Shown piece after piece: positions 33,087 through 41,546 of a DNA stretch of 64,000 nucleotides. How positions within the stretch are numbered: position 1 is the stretch's first letter; the number at the start of each line of letters is the position of its first letter. The DNA comes from Sphingobacteriaceae bacterium DW12 (GTDB taxonomy: Bacteria > Bacteroidota > Bacteroidia > Sphingobacteriales > Sphingobacteriaceae). Below the pieces are notes generated by a model. The model did no database searches and was not told the origin of the DNA. It worked only from the letters and a program-made list of their open reading frames with translations. The position numbers and the translations under genes are program-made. The stretch covers positions 186,001 through 250,000 of the forward strand of contig JROE01000006.1 of assembly GCA_000783305.1 (NCBI GenBank). Direction: 5' to 3'.

Positions 33087-34271
33087 TTAATGATTATTAT
33101 ATTTGAGATATATGGCTTTTACTTTTGCCTGTGCATCGCCTCCTTTTTTGATTAGTAGCTCCCGTTGATAGGGCTGATGTATCTTCTTTTCGTCTGATTT
33201 ATTCTTTAAAATATTAGCATATGCAACTTTACCGATTAGGGTATCTCGAAGACCCAATATATTGCAAGAATAGTTACCTAATAAATACTGATTATAATAA
33301 AGGTGTATCTCTTTCATTAATAATCGTCCAATCCTGTGCGGTGGGTAGGAGGCTAGATAGGGCTCTTCCATTAAAGCTTTGGCCAAGGATTTGGAATCGT
33401 TGTCGCCATCAGCTTGTGTCATGGTCCAATAATAGAGCGATTCGATAGCTTCCTGCTCATTATTGGGCAGGAGCTCGATTGGTATCCCGATCAGGTATCC
33501 GATATACTTCCAGAGGTGAAAGAGCCCCTCTATTTCGGCTTCGGAAGGCCGAATTCCCATGCGTCGGAGACCAACGATGAAAACTAGTGAAAACCCAAGA
33601 TTGGTGGCCAGCAGATCCCAAGTGTTGATGGGCAAGCCCCATTTATGACTTTCCCAATCTGTAGATTGAAGAATGTTGACTCTTGCATATGCATGGATCA
33701 AGCGCGTGGTAATGACATTCTGAAAGCCTTCACCTCCTGATTGGAAAGCTCCTTCACGTGTAATATTGACCCAGAAATCTACAGTATCGGTCAAACGTTT
33801 GACTGCCCCTTTTTTGAGGGCTCCGGTATAAATTAGGGGCTTATTAATGGCGGAAGATTCATACCCACCCATTAGGCAATAGTCTCGTAATACGATAAGA
33901 GCGCTAATACCGGGGCGTCTACTCAGCTGGGCGCCAATATCTAGTTTTTGCTCATCTATCCAATCGGGCTTGGTTTCAAAGGACGAAAAGAACTGGTCAA
34001 GTAGCTGTCGGTGGGGGGCGGCAACAGTGGAGGGGTCTTTTAGATACTGAAATGTCAAGATATTGCCCTGCTTGAATCCGACTATTTGATGTAATCCTTT
34101 GATAAGGGCATCACCCACATCATCTCCCTGCAAAAGTAAGGGGACGAATTGGTCTGCTTGTGCTAGGTCTGGCGTGTGTGGGAGCTTCTTCAAAAGTGTA
34201 GCACCTATCCCCTGAGACCAGTAATGGGCAAATGATGAAGTATTTAGTCTGTAACGGAGAGGCGGTATCAT
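33087..34271 (-). CDS. Oxygenase MpaB family protein (DUF2236)
   Basis: A 394-residue protein of the DUF2236 family, the fold shared by rubber oxygenase (latex clearing protein) and fungal MpaB. Recognisable segments are DYCLMGGYESSAINKPLIYTGAL, RLTDTVDFWVNITREGAF, GEGFQNVITTRLIHAYARVNI (the helix with the conserved histidine of RxxH type) and INTWDLLATNLGFS. Latex clearing protein uses heme b held by a histidine; whether this protein binds heme cannot be read from sequence alone. It lies as the last gene of a three-gene minus-strand operon, 6 bases after the small hypothetical gene at 34278. Substrate unknown. Confidence 0.85.
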   Translation of the reverse strand: MIPPLRYRLNTSSFAHYWSQGIGATLLKKLPHTPDLAQADQFVPLLLQGDDVGDALIKGLHQIVGFKQGNILTFQYLKDPSTVAAPHRQLLDQFFSSFETKPDWIDEQKLDIGAQLSRRPGISALIVLRDYCLMGGYESSAINKPLIYTGALKKGAVKRLTDTVDFWVNITREGAFQSGGEGFQNVITTRLIHAYARVNILQSTDWESHKWGLPINTWDLLATNLGFSLVFIVGLRRMGIRPSEAEIEGLFHLWKYIGYLIGIPIELLPNNEQEAIESLYYWTMTQADGDNDSKSLAKALMEEPYLASYPPHRIGRLLMKEIHLYYNQYLLGNYSCNILGLRDTLIGKVAYANILKNKSDEKKIHQPYQRELLIKKGGDAQAKVKAIYLKYNNH

Positions 34272-34277
34272 GTGTTG

Positions 34278-34646
34278 CTAATTATCAAGTGTCCAATTAA
34301 AATAGGCGGCAGTAGCAAGGAGTTTATCTTGTTGAATACTGAATGTCCAATCCACGTAGTCTTTTGCCCAAGAGACTTGCTCACTGCAGCAAAAACGTCG
34401 ATGGATTAAGAAAAACATCCGAAAAGTACCTTGATGTATGTTCTCATGATATTCCAGATTGCCTATTTCTACTTCGTCCAATTGCGGTGAGCCGTCTTGG
34501 TCGTCTAGTGCACCGACGATAAGATCTTGGATGGTATCCCACTGGTCAGATGGTATCATAGTCAAAAGTTCTTGAGGAGCATTCGTGATTCGTGCGATAT
34601 CTCCGGTGGCCAAGGTGATGCTAAGTGTTAGATTTTGATTGTTCAT
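34278..34646 (-). CDS. Hypothetical acidic protein in the MpaB operon
   Basis: I choose the ATG at 34646 (MNNQNLTLSITLA), giving 122 residues; the frame to 34670 adds eight residues and a longer overlap. It is acidic, without signal peptide or membrane segment, and contains one Cys-Cys pair (RRFCCSEQ) and a Trp-rich C-terminal half (WAKDYVDWTF, AYFNWTL). I do not recognise the family. It overlaps the end of the YgjP-like gene by 26 bases and lies 6 bases before the MpaB-like gene, so translational coupling with both is likely. Function unknown. Confidence 0.65.
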   Translation of the reverse strand: MNNQNLTLSITLATGDIARITNAPQELLTMIPSDQWDTIQDLIVGALDDQDGSPQLDEVEIGNLEYHENIHQGTFRMFFLIHRRFCCSEQVSWAKDYVDWTFSIQQDKLLATAAYFNWTLDN

Positions 34647-35274
34647 AAGAGAGTTCGTCAGCAATTGCAAAATGATTGGGAATATGTTGGGTTAACAGCG
34701 CTTGTTTGGAGCTGTTGTCCATAGTTGTGGTGTCCAGTAGGGAACGTAGCGTGATGTAGCCTAGTCGGGCGTGGCTCTGATTGGCCAGTAGGATTGAAAA
34801 GCTAATATCTGCGGTACTAGTATTGGTGGTGTACCATTTGTCTTTCAGTTTTTTTACGACGATATTTCCACATAGCATACCCAATTGCTCTTCCCAATGT
34901 CCAATCTGATGAGATAACTCCGTCAGTAGTAAATGCTTTTTTAGTGCTGCTATTTTACGAGTAGATAGTTGCTTGGAGTGATGGGGGACGTAAATTCGAC
35001 TACCTTTTATATAGGCTTGGGAAAGGGAAGTCTCCAAATAGATGAAATAGGAGGTGTCAAAGAGCGTTAGCATTTGAATCTCGGCCTGCTCTTTTTGTAC
35101 ATTCCGTTTGCGAAGTATGTTGCCGTTTAATTGGATAAAGCTCCTAACCAATGATTCATCTGCATCAGCAGGTACTTGGATACGAATGAGGTGTTCAGAA
35201 GATTCCAAAACCTTGAACTCCTGTTGGGTAGAGATTACCCACTCATACCAAAATCCATCAATTTCTATTCTCAC
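34621..35274 (-). CDS. YgjP-like (DUF45/M48-type) protein lacking the zinc-binding motif
   Basis: A 217-residue cytoplasmic protein. Its layout follows YgjP-like metallopeptidases: an N-terminal strand region (RIEIDGFWYEWVIS, LIRIQVPADADESLVRSFIQLN), a middle basic helix, then WEEQLGM with a KLKDKWYTTNT segment that takes the place of the family's RWGSCS motif. Where the family has HELAH, this protein reads GYITLRSLLD, and the third histidine site also appears to be replaced (SSKQALLTQHIPNHF keeps the end of the domain). If the alignment by eye is right, it is a catalytically dead homologue. It is first in the operon with the DUF2236 protein. The family call is tentative. Confidence 0.55.
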   Translation of the reverse strand: MRIEIDGFWYEWVISTQQEFKVLESSEHLIRIQVPADADESLVRSFIQLNGNILRKRNVQKEQAEIQMLTLFDTSYFIYLETSLSQAYIKGSRIYVPHHSKQLSTRKIAALKKHLLLTELSHQIGHWEEQLGMLCGNIVVKKLKDKWYTTNTSTADISFSILLANQSHARLGYITLRSLLDTTTMDNSSKQALLTQHIPNHFAIADELSYEQSKSNT

Positions 35275-35376
35275 GGTAAGCGAAGTTAATATTAATAAAA
35301 TAAAGTTATGTTTTTGAGCAAGTAGTGGGTGTGTTTTTTTTCGAACTTGATCACTTTTATTGTGTCAAAGTTTTAG

Positions 35377-35384
35377 TAAGTTTG
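35377..35384 (+). promoter_or_regulatory. Candidate -7 box for the M13 peptidase gene
   Basis: TAAGTTTG at 35377-35384 fits TAnnTTTG, 85 bases ahead of the start codon. No good -33 TTTG lies at the proper distance, so the site is tentative. Confidence 0.35.
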
Positions 35385-35468
35385 TCTGAACAACTATTTT
35401 TTACAATATCTGAATATTGGGATACTCCCACATATATCCAGATATTCCATTTAAACAAATTATAGCAT

Positions 35469-37472
35469 ATGAAGAAGCATGTAGCTGTTGCTGTGTTGAT
35501 GATGGGAGCGGGAATAGCTCTTGGACAAACGCCGAAGGCAATCAATCCCGACTTTATGGACAATGCTGTCCGACCTCAAGATGATTTTTATAATTATGTG
35601 AACGGCAATTGGATGAAAACCGTTAAAATCCCAGCTGATAAAGCCAGATGGGGGTCATTCGATGAGCTTCGTGAAAATACGGATGAGGCTACGCTAAAGA
35701 TTCTAAAGGAGTCTCTGGGGGAGAAGTTCGAGCAGGGGACAGATGGTCAGAAAATCGCAGATCTGTATCGCTCATATGTAGACTTTGATGCTCGTAATGC
35801 AAAAGGTATCGAACCTATAAAACCGTATTTAGCAAAAATAGATGCCATTCAAAACTTTGATGATCTCTACAAGTATTTAGTGGAAGTGGCACCGGAGGGG
35901 GGAAATCCATTTTTTGGAGCCTATGTGTACGCCCATATGAAGAATAGTAAGATGAATGCTATTTATCTTGGTGCGGCAAGTCTTGGTTTAGGACGCTCGT
36001 ACTATCAAAAGGTGGACGAGAAGAATACACAAACATTGGCTGATTATTCGGCCTATGTATCGGCGCTTAACAGTGCTGTTGGTCAAAAGACTAGAGATTT
36101 GAAAGGGCCCAAGTTGGTGGCTTTTGAAAAGGAAATCGCAACTAAATTGAAGACAATCGAAGAGTCTCGTGATGCGCAAAAACGGTACAATCCTGTGGCG
36201 GTCAATGACCTTAAAAAGATGGTCAAAAATATCGATCTTGCCAAATACATGCGTGACCTAGGCTTCCAGGCAGACACGGTAATCATTTCGGAGTTGAAGT
36301 ATTTTCAAGAAATGGACCAAATTCTAAAGCCTCAGAATTTAACACAGATCAAAGAATTATTGCGTTTCAACGTGATGAATGATGCGGCTACTCTATTGAC
36401 TGCGGATTTGGATAAATTGTCCTTTGAGTTTTGGGGCAAAAAGCTGAATGGACAAGAAGAACAACGTGCCCTGGATAAAAGAGGGTTGGCGTTTGTAAAC
36501 GATCGCGTGGGTGATTTGTTGGGTAAGTTGTATGTGAAAGATAATTTTCCTCCGCAGGCAAAATCTGCAGCTGAGGAAATGGTCAAATACTTGATTAAAT
36601 CCTTTGAAGTACATATTCAGCAGCTGGCTTGGATGTCACCAGCGACCAAAGAGAAGGCGCTTGAAAAACTGTCGAAGTTTAATGTTAAAATTGGGTACCC
36701 TGATAAGTGGAAAGATTATTCGAAGTTGACAATCGGAACCTCACTTTTCGAGAATGTACACGAAGTAAACAAATGGGCATTTGAAGAAAACTTGGCTAAG
36801 CAAGGGAAGCCTGTCGATAAGTCGGAGTGGGGGATGACCCCTCAGACTGTAAATGCTTACTACAGTCCATTGTTTAATGAAATCGTTTTTCCAGCGGCTA
36901 TTCTTCAACCGCCTTTCTATGATTATAGAGCCGATGCAGCGATTAACTTTGGGGGGATCGGTGCGGTAATTGGTCATGAATTGTCGCATGGATTTGACGA
37001 TTCTGGAGCCCAATACGATGGCAATGGTAATCTGAACAATTGGTGGACTGAAGAGGATAAGGAGAAGTTTGACGCCTCTGCAGACGCATTGGTTAAACAA
37101 TTTGAGGCCTATGAGCCTGTCCCAGGGGTATTCGTCAATGGACGCTTTACGTTGGGCGAAAATATTGGAGATTTGGGAGGCTCTTCCGTGGCATTCGACG
37201 CTTTGAAAATGTATCTGAAAGATAAAGGTGATCCAGGGCTGATTGATGGATTTACACAAGAACAACGCTTTTTCTTGTCATGGGCTACGATTTGGAGAAC
37301 CAAGACTACGGATAAGTTTGTGATTAATCAGGTGAAAACAGATCCGCATTCTCCAGCGCAATACCGTGCATTTGCACCTATCATCAATCTTGACGGTTTC
37401 CATGAAGCATTTCAAACGAAGCCAGGGGATAAGATGTATGTTCCAAAAGAAAATCGAATCGTCATCTGGTAG
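35469..37472 (+). CDS. M13-family zinc metallopeptidase (neprilysin/PepO type)
   Basis: A 667-residue peptidase with a signal peptide (MKKHVAVAVLMMGAGIALGQ), so it is exported. The N-terminal M13 domain begins with NPDFMDNAVRPQDDFYNYVNGNWMK near residue 23. The zinc site is H503-E504-L-S-H507 with Glu564-N-I-G-D568 as the third ligand and its partner Asp, both in their usual M13 forms. A substrate-binding element NAYYSPLFNEIVFPAAILQPPFYD lies just ahead. The ending DKMYVPKENRIVIW matches the family, which normally ends in a short C-terminal segment of this type. It probably digests peptides in the periplasm. It is monocistronic, bounded by a hairpin at 37508. Confidence 0.96.
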   Translation: MKKHVAVAVLMMGAGIALGQTPKAINPDFMDNAVRPQDDFYNYVNGNWMKTVKIPADKARWGSFDELRENTDEATLKILKESLGEKFEQGTDGQKIADLYRSYVDFDARNAKGIEPIKPYLAKIDAIQNFDDLYKYLVEVAPEGGNPFFGAYVYAHMKNSKMNAIYLGAASLGLGRSYYQKVDEKNTQTLADYSAYVSALNSAVGQKTRDLKGPKLVAFEKEIATKLKTIEESRDAQKRYNPVAVNDLKKMVKNIDLAKYMRDLGFQADTVIISELKYFQEMDQILKPQNLTQIKELLRFNVMNDAATLLTADLDKLSFEFWGKKLNGQEEQRALDKRGLAFVNDRVGDLLGKLYVKDNFPPQAKSAAEEMVKYLIKSFEVHIQQLAWMSPATKEKALEKLSKFNVKIGYPDKWKDYSKLTIGTSLFENVHEVNKWAFEENLAKQGKPVDKSEWGMTPQTVNAYYSPLFNEIVFPAAILQPPFYDYRADAAINFGGIGAVIGHELSHGFDDSGAQYDGNGNLNNWWTEEDKEKFDASADALVKQFEAYEPVPGVFVNGRFTLGENIGDLGGSSVAFDALKMYLKDKGDPGLIDGFTQEQRFFLSWATIWRTKTTDKFVINQVKTDPHSPAQYRAFAPIINLDGFHEAFQTKPGDKMYVPKENRIVIW

Positions 37473-37507
37473 TATCAGGTGAATTTAAAAAGTCTGCCTA
37501 AATGCAT

Positions 37508-37545
37508 TGCCCCCAAAAGTTAGACACTTTCTGGGGGCATTTTTT
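37508..37545 (+). terminator. Terminator after the M13 gene (repeat element copy 2)
   Basis: TGCCCCCA (37508-37515) pairs with TGGGGGCA (37532-37539), followed by T-rich sequence to 37545. Stem and the loop core TAGACACTTTC match the hairpin at 11332-11368. Here the T run makes it a convincing plus-strand terminator. Confidence 0.75.
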
Positions 37546-37546
37546 A

Positions 37547-37939
37547 TTAAGCGTGCTCATGTAAGAGGCTTCCGTCTAGATAATACCAACAACCTTCCCA
37601 TTGTCTAAATATAGATCGTTCGTGATGCACGGATTCTTCTCCATCAATATTGATGTAGTGTGCCTTGAATTCGACCGAATTGGGCGTGCAACGGGTTATT
37701 TCCAGTTTTATCCATTTGTTCTCTTTGGCCCATTGCTTGATTTCGTTTTTGTCCTGATAGATTCGCGTCTCAGGATGAAAGGTCTCGTATAGGAAATCAA
37801 TGAGGCTCATTGTAAATGCCGTGTATCGAGCCCGCATGATTTTTTCAGGTGATGTAGCTTTTGTCAAATCTTCATGAACCTGAGCACAGCAGTGTTGATA
37901 ATTTTCTCCACTGCCGCAAGGGCATAGCAATATTTCCAT
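37547..37939 (-). CDS. YchJ-family protein with SEC-C metal-binding motif
   Basis: A 130-residue protein with the SEC-C zinc motif at the very N-terminus (LLCPCGSGENYQHCCAQVH, ligands Cys-x-Cys and the later Cys-Cys). The remainder matches the YchJ NTF2-like domain: MRARYTAFTMSLIDFLYETFHPETR, then WIKLEITRCTPNSVEFKAHYI and HERSIFRQWEGCWYYLDG. YchJ proteins are widespread but uncharacterised; SEC-C motifs bind zinc and, in SecA, contact SecB and ribosomes. It is the downstream gene of a pair with the cupin-type oxygenase, 3 bases apart. Confidence 0.92.
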   Translation of the reverse strand: MEILLCPCGSGENYQHCCAQVHEDLTKATSPEKIMRARYTAFTMSLIDFLYETFHPETRIYQDKNEIKQWAKENKWIKLEITRCTPNSVEFKAHYINIDGEESVHHERSIFRQWEGCWYYLDGSLLHEHA

Positions 37940-37942
37940 TAG

Positions 37943-38824
37943 TTATTTTGTTAAGGTCGTCAAATGTTTTTCCAATGCCTTTTTTCCTCTTTTGTGGGCC
38001 CATCGTTGTTTATGGTCCACCCATTTTTGCTTTCCAAGCTTGCGCATCAATTTGTCGCTGTAACGCATGACAAAAACTTGATATAACATGTTGAAGAAAC
38101 GAAGTGGCTTATTAGGCAGTGCTCTTAGCGAAAGGGAGAATCCGGGTTCCAAATAGCGATTAAAATGCCAATATCCACCAGGAATATAAAGTGCATCTCC
38201 GTGTTCCATATAGATTTCGTAGCCCTCTGTATATCGTAGTGCTGGAAATCGTTCATAATCGGGGTTTTCATAATCTACGTCGTAAATGGTATGGACAGAC
38301 ATAGGGACTTTATATAAGAGGTCCGATTGGGTTTGGTCAAAGAGAAGTATACGCTTTTTTCCTTCAAAGTGTATATGCATGAAATCCCCCAAATCGATAT
38401 CATAGTGCATCAATACCCGTGCTTCACTTCCTCCAAAAAATAGCGTCGGGATGCGTTTGAAAAATTTGATGCCAAGGTCAGGATAAGCGAAGTTCTTGAG
38501 TAGAGCGGGAAGTTTGTCGGTAATGATATAAAAGAAAATACGTAAGTCTGAAGGTTGGGTACGTATCAAGGTGAGATAGTCTTTGAAGCGCATTTTTTGC
38601 ACAGGGGCGTCGGTACTTTTTTTAGCATCAGCAGGTTTGTTTTCATAAAGTCCAACCACTTGCTCTCCGACTTGCTCGTAGATGTAGTCGAAGTTCCATT
38701 TGTCGTATGCTTCCCACTGCTTGGCAAATCCCTTGATGAGCACCGGTTTTTGAGGTTTGAAATAATGGTCAACAAAGTATTGTTTACTGATTTTTTCGAC
38801 GGTATCCACTCCTGATAACTTCAT
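37943..38824 (-). CDS. Cupin-like (JmjC-type) 2-oxoglutarate/iron-dependent hydroxylase
   Basis: A 293-residue protein of the Cupin_8 family. The iron ligands are visible: His140-Y-Asp142 in RVLMHYDIDLGDF and the distal His220 in PGGYWHFNRYLEPG. The core FEGKKRILLFDQTQ and GDALYIPGGYWH are family hallmarks. The N-terminal PVLIKGFAKQWEAYDKWNFDYI is the usual substrate-side helix. Cupin_8 members hydroxylate amino acids of proteins (FIH-1-like, or ribosomal oxygenase-like). It is the first gene of a minus-strand pair with the YchJ-family gene. The exact substrate is unknown. Confidence 0.9.
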   Translation of the reverse strand: MKLSGVDTVEKISKQYFVDHYFKPQKPVLIKGFAKQWEAYDKWNFDYIYEQVGEQVVGLYENKPADAKKSTDAPVQKMRFKDYLTLIRTQPSDLRIFFYIITDKLPALLKNFAYPDLGIKFFKRIPTLFFGGSEARVLMHYDIDLGDFMHIHFEGKKRILLFDQTQSDLLYKVPMSVHTIYDVDYENPDYERFPALRYTEGYEIYMEHGDALYIPGGYWHFNRYLEPGFSLSLRALPNKPLRFFNMLYQVFVMRYSDKLMRKLGKQKWVDHKQRWAHKRGKKALEKHLTTLTK

Positions 38825-38963
38825 ACTGGCTAGTTGTTTTTTTAACTCTAATTTAGGAATAATTTATGAATGTCATGCTATTATCATATCGTACGAATCT
38901 CAAACCATAGGACTAAGATATACGTTATTATAGGGTATACACACGAAATATTAGCGACGCAGT

Positions 38964-39467
38964 ATGGCATCAATAAAAAATGAATTAATTGGAAGTTGGA
39001 AGCTTCTTTCTTATATCGAATTACCTATTAACGGCACAGATTCTCTATTTCCCATGGGGCAGCAACCTGATGGGATACTCATGTACAGTCCGGATGGATA
39101 TATGTCTGTACAGATTGCAGGGCAACAACGACAGACTTATACCTCTGATGATTGGCGCATCGGATCTTGCGAGGAGCATACCGCTTCTGTGTCTTCGTAT
39201 ATCTCCTTTAGTGGGACGTATCGGATACTGGAAAATCGAATTGTCTCTTATGAGATCAAGACTTCCTTATTTCCAAATTGGAAAGGGCAAACGCAGGAAC
39301 GGACGTTTGATTTCGAAGGAGATATCCTTTATTTGAAGTCCGTAGAACCTCAGCTTTCGAACGGAATGCTCGTGCATGCACACATGACTTGGAAGAAAAA
39401 TCGAAAAGCCGAGATCAATGCCGAGCAGGGTGAGCGCACACTACATCTGCAGCAGTCTGAGGGCTAG
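38964..39467 (+). CDS. Lipocalin-like domain protein
   Basis: A 167-residue protein without signal peptide. It begins ELIGSWKLLSYIELPINGTDSLFPMGQQPDGILMYSPDGYMSVQI, the typical start of the lipocalin-like domain family 5, in which a G-x-W start opens an eight-stranded barrel. Later strands include SYISFSGTYRILENRIVSYEIKTSLFPNWKGQTQERTF. Lipocalin-like folds bind small hydrophobic ligands; no ligand can be named. It is monocistronic, divergent from the cupin gene, and shares the following bidirectional terminator with lysS. Confidence 0.85.
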   Translation: MASIKNELIGSWKLLSYIELPINGTDSLFPMGQQPDGILMYSPDGYMSVQIAGQQRQTYTSDDWRIGSCEEHTASVSSYISFSGTYRILENRIVSYEIKTSLFPNWKGQTQERTFDFEGDILYLKSVEPQLSNGMLVHAHMTWKKNRKAEINAEQGERTLHLQQSEG

Positions 39468-39471
39468 TAAA

Positions 39472-39509
39472 AAGAAGAGGGCGATAATTTTATCGCCCTC
39501 TTCTTTTTT
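39472..39509 (+). terminator. Bidirectional terminator between the lipocalin gene and lysS
   Basis: AAGAAGAGGGCGATA (39472-39486) and TATCGCCCTCTTCTT (39491-39505) form a perfect 15-bp stem with a 4-base loop, followed by T residues to 39509 and preceded by A residues. It serves both converging transcripts. Confidence 0.93.
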
Positions 39510-39523
39510 AACTTATGGGTGCT

Positions 39524-41242
39524 CTAGTTGAACCAAGCTGTGACGTCATCTTTAGAAGGCATGGTCATGTCAAGTTTCATTTTCTTGCGCATTCCACCTA
39601 GGTCATTGAATACCTTGTTGGGATTAGCTTCTTTCAATGCTGGAATAGTCGTGAATCCCATTTTTTGAAGTACCGGTACCCATTCTGCAGGTATACCTAG
39701 TGCAGTATAATCTTCTGTCGAAGCGATTTTGCTCACCTTTTCGGGTCTCATTTGCGGGAAGAATAGTACGTCTTGGATAGATGCTTGATTGGTCATCAAC
39801 ATAGCTAGGCGATCGATACCGATACCGATACCTGCTGTTGGGGGCATACCGTATTCCAATGAACGTACGAAATCGTAATCGATAAACATGGCTTCGTCGT
39901 CACCACGTTCCATTAGTTGGAGTTGTTCTTCAAAACGCTCCAATTGGTCGATTGGATCATTTAATTCTGAATATGCGTTGGCGACTTCTTTTCCGTTAAT
40001 CATGAGTTCAAAGCGTTCAACAAGCCCTGCTTTTTCTCTGTGTTTTTTGGTCAATGGAGACATCTCTTTCGGATAGTCTGTGATAAAGGTAGGTTGTATA
40101 TAGTTGCCTTCACATTTTTCGCCAAAAATCTCATCAACTAATTTTCCTTTACCCATAGATTCGGATGTTGGGATGTGAAGTTGCTTACAGACATCTCTTA
40201 AACCGGATTCGTCCATTTCGCTTACATCGAATCCGGTATGCTCTTTAATGGAATCGTAAATAGAGATACGTTTATATGGAGGAGCAAAATTGATTTCTTT
40301 GTCTCCCACTTGTATTAAAGTAGTTCCATTGGTCTCCAGAGCTACTTTTTCGAGAAGTTTCTCTGTAGTTTCCATCATCCAAACATAGTCTTTGTAAGCT
40401 ACATAGAATTCAAGAACAGTAAACTCGGGATTATGTGTACGATCCATTCCTTCATTCCTGAAATTACGGCTGAATTCGTATACCCAATCAAACCCGCCTA
40501 CTATTAGACGCTTTAAATAGAGTTCATTTGCTATACGCAAGTATAATGGAATGTCCAAGGCATTGTGGTGGGTGATGAAGGGACGTGCAGCCGCTCCACC
40601 GGGAATGGATTGCAATACCGGCGTGTCTACCTCAAGCGCGCCTTGGGTATTCAAGAAATCACGAATTGCTGTCTTGACTTTGGATACTTTTATAAAAGTC
40701 TCCCTCACCTGCGGATTGACAACTAGGTCGACATAGCGCTGACGATAACGGAACTCTGGGTCCGTGACGGCATCAAATGTTTTGCCATCTGCCGATTTGA
40801 CCACAGGAAGTGGTTTTAACGATTTGGCTAGTACGACAAAGCTCTCGACATGTATACATATGGCTTCGGTCTGCGTCGTGAACACATAGCCTTTGATACC
40901 GATGATATCACCAATATCCAAGAGTTTTTTGAAAACCGTATTATAAAGAGTCTTATCTTCTCCAGGACAAATGTCGTCCCGCTTGAAATATGCCTGGATT
41001 CGTCCTGTCGAATCTTGAAGTTCGATGAAGGAAGCATTTCCCATTACGCGGCGAGTCATCATACGACCGGCGATACTGATTGTTTTATAGCTTATCTTAT
41101 CACGTTCATAGTTTGCTAAGATATCTGCTGCCGTGACATTGACATCAAATTCCTCGGCAGGATAAGGGTCGATTCCCAAATCGATAAGTGCTTGAAGAGC
41201 TTGTCTACGTTGTTGTTCCTGTTCGGATAATACAGTACTCAT
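39524..41242 (-). CDS. lysS: Lysyl-tRNA synthetase, class II
   Basis: A 572-residue enzyme that charges tRNA-Lys. The N-terminal OB-fold anticodon-binding domain (about 55-150) contains SIAGRMMTRRVMGNASFIELQDSTGRIQAYF. Class II motif 2 is FSRNFRNEGMDRTHNPEFTVLEFY. Motif 3 is GIGIGIDRLAMLMTN near the end of the catalytic core. Beyond the usual end (FFPQMRPE) it carries an extra tail of about 70 residues with a helix-hairpin-helix-like segment (WVPVLQKMGFTTIPALKEANPNKVFNDLGGMRKKMKL), which I recall as common in this phylum. It is monocistronic. Its promoter carries the element shared with the proline dehydrogenase gene. Confidence 0.98.
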   Translation of the reverse strand: MSTVLSEQEQQRRQALQALIDLGIDPYPAEEFDVNVTAADILANYERDKISYKTISIAGRMMTRRVMGNASFIELQDSTGRIQAYFKRDDICPGEDKTLYNTVFKKLLDIGDIIGIKGYVFTTQTEAICIHVESFVVLAKSLKPLPVVKSADGKTFDAVTDPEFRYRQRYVDLVVNPQVRETFIKVSKVKTAIRDFLNTQGALEVDTPVLQSIPGGAAARPFITHHNALDIPLYLRIANELYLKRLIVGGFDWVYEFSRNFRNEGMDRTHNPEFTVLEFYVAYKDYVWMMETTEKLLEKVALETNGTTLIQVGDKEINFAPPYKRISIYDSIKEHTGFDVSEMDESGLRDVCKQLHIPTSESMGKGKLVDEIFGEKCEGNYIQPTFITDYPKEMSPLTKKHREKAGLVERFELMINGKEVANAYSELNDPIDQLERFEEQLQLMERGDDEAMFIDYDFVRSLEYGMPPTAGIGIGIDRLAMLMTNQASIQDVLFFPQMRPEKVSKIASTEDYTALGIPAEWVPVLQKMGFTTIPALKEANPNKVFNDLGGMRKKMKLDMTMPSKDDVTAWFN

Positions 41243-41263
41243 TTATTTTCGATTGTTAAGTTG

Positions 41264-41295
41264 CAAACTTAGATAAAGTTGCTTATATATGCAAG
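41264..41295 (-). promoter_or_regulatory. lysS promoter within a 38-bp element shared with proline dehydrogenase
   Basis: Read on the minus strand, CTTG (41295-41292) and TAAGTTTG (41271-41264) are spaced 20 bases, a fair -33/-7 pair. CTTGC and a nearby GCAA form an imperfect inverted repeat around ATATATAA. Across 41264-41301 the plus strand matches 46734-46771 with only about four differences. Confidence 0.7.
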
Positions 41296-41546
41296 CTTGT
41301 AGTAAAGTGTATAAGGGGGCCTCGGGTGTCTTTTTGATTCCTATAAACACTTAATCTCCCTATAGATTGATGAGGTTGGAAAAATAGTGAAAAATGAACG
41401 TTTGCCTGTAGCGAATTCGTACGTACGCTCGTCTTAGTATAAAATATGTTGAAACTTTTAGTGCAGACCATATGGCGGTCGATTTCTAATGTTATGTAAA
41501 TAATTCGTAAATTGATGTTCAATTAGCATAGAGATATCCGCCGTTT
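41296..41546 (+). other. Rest of the divergent gap between lysS and the third sigma gene
   Basis: Together with the lysS promoter this 304-base gap separates divergent genes. I see no ORF and no clear second TAnnTTTG box on the plus strand. The sigma gene starts with GTG at 41547. Confidence 0.4.
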
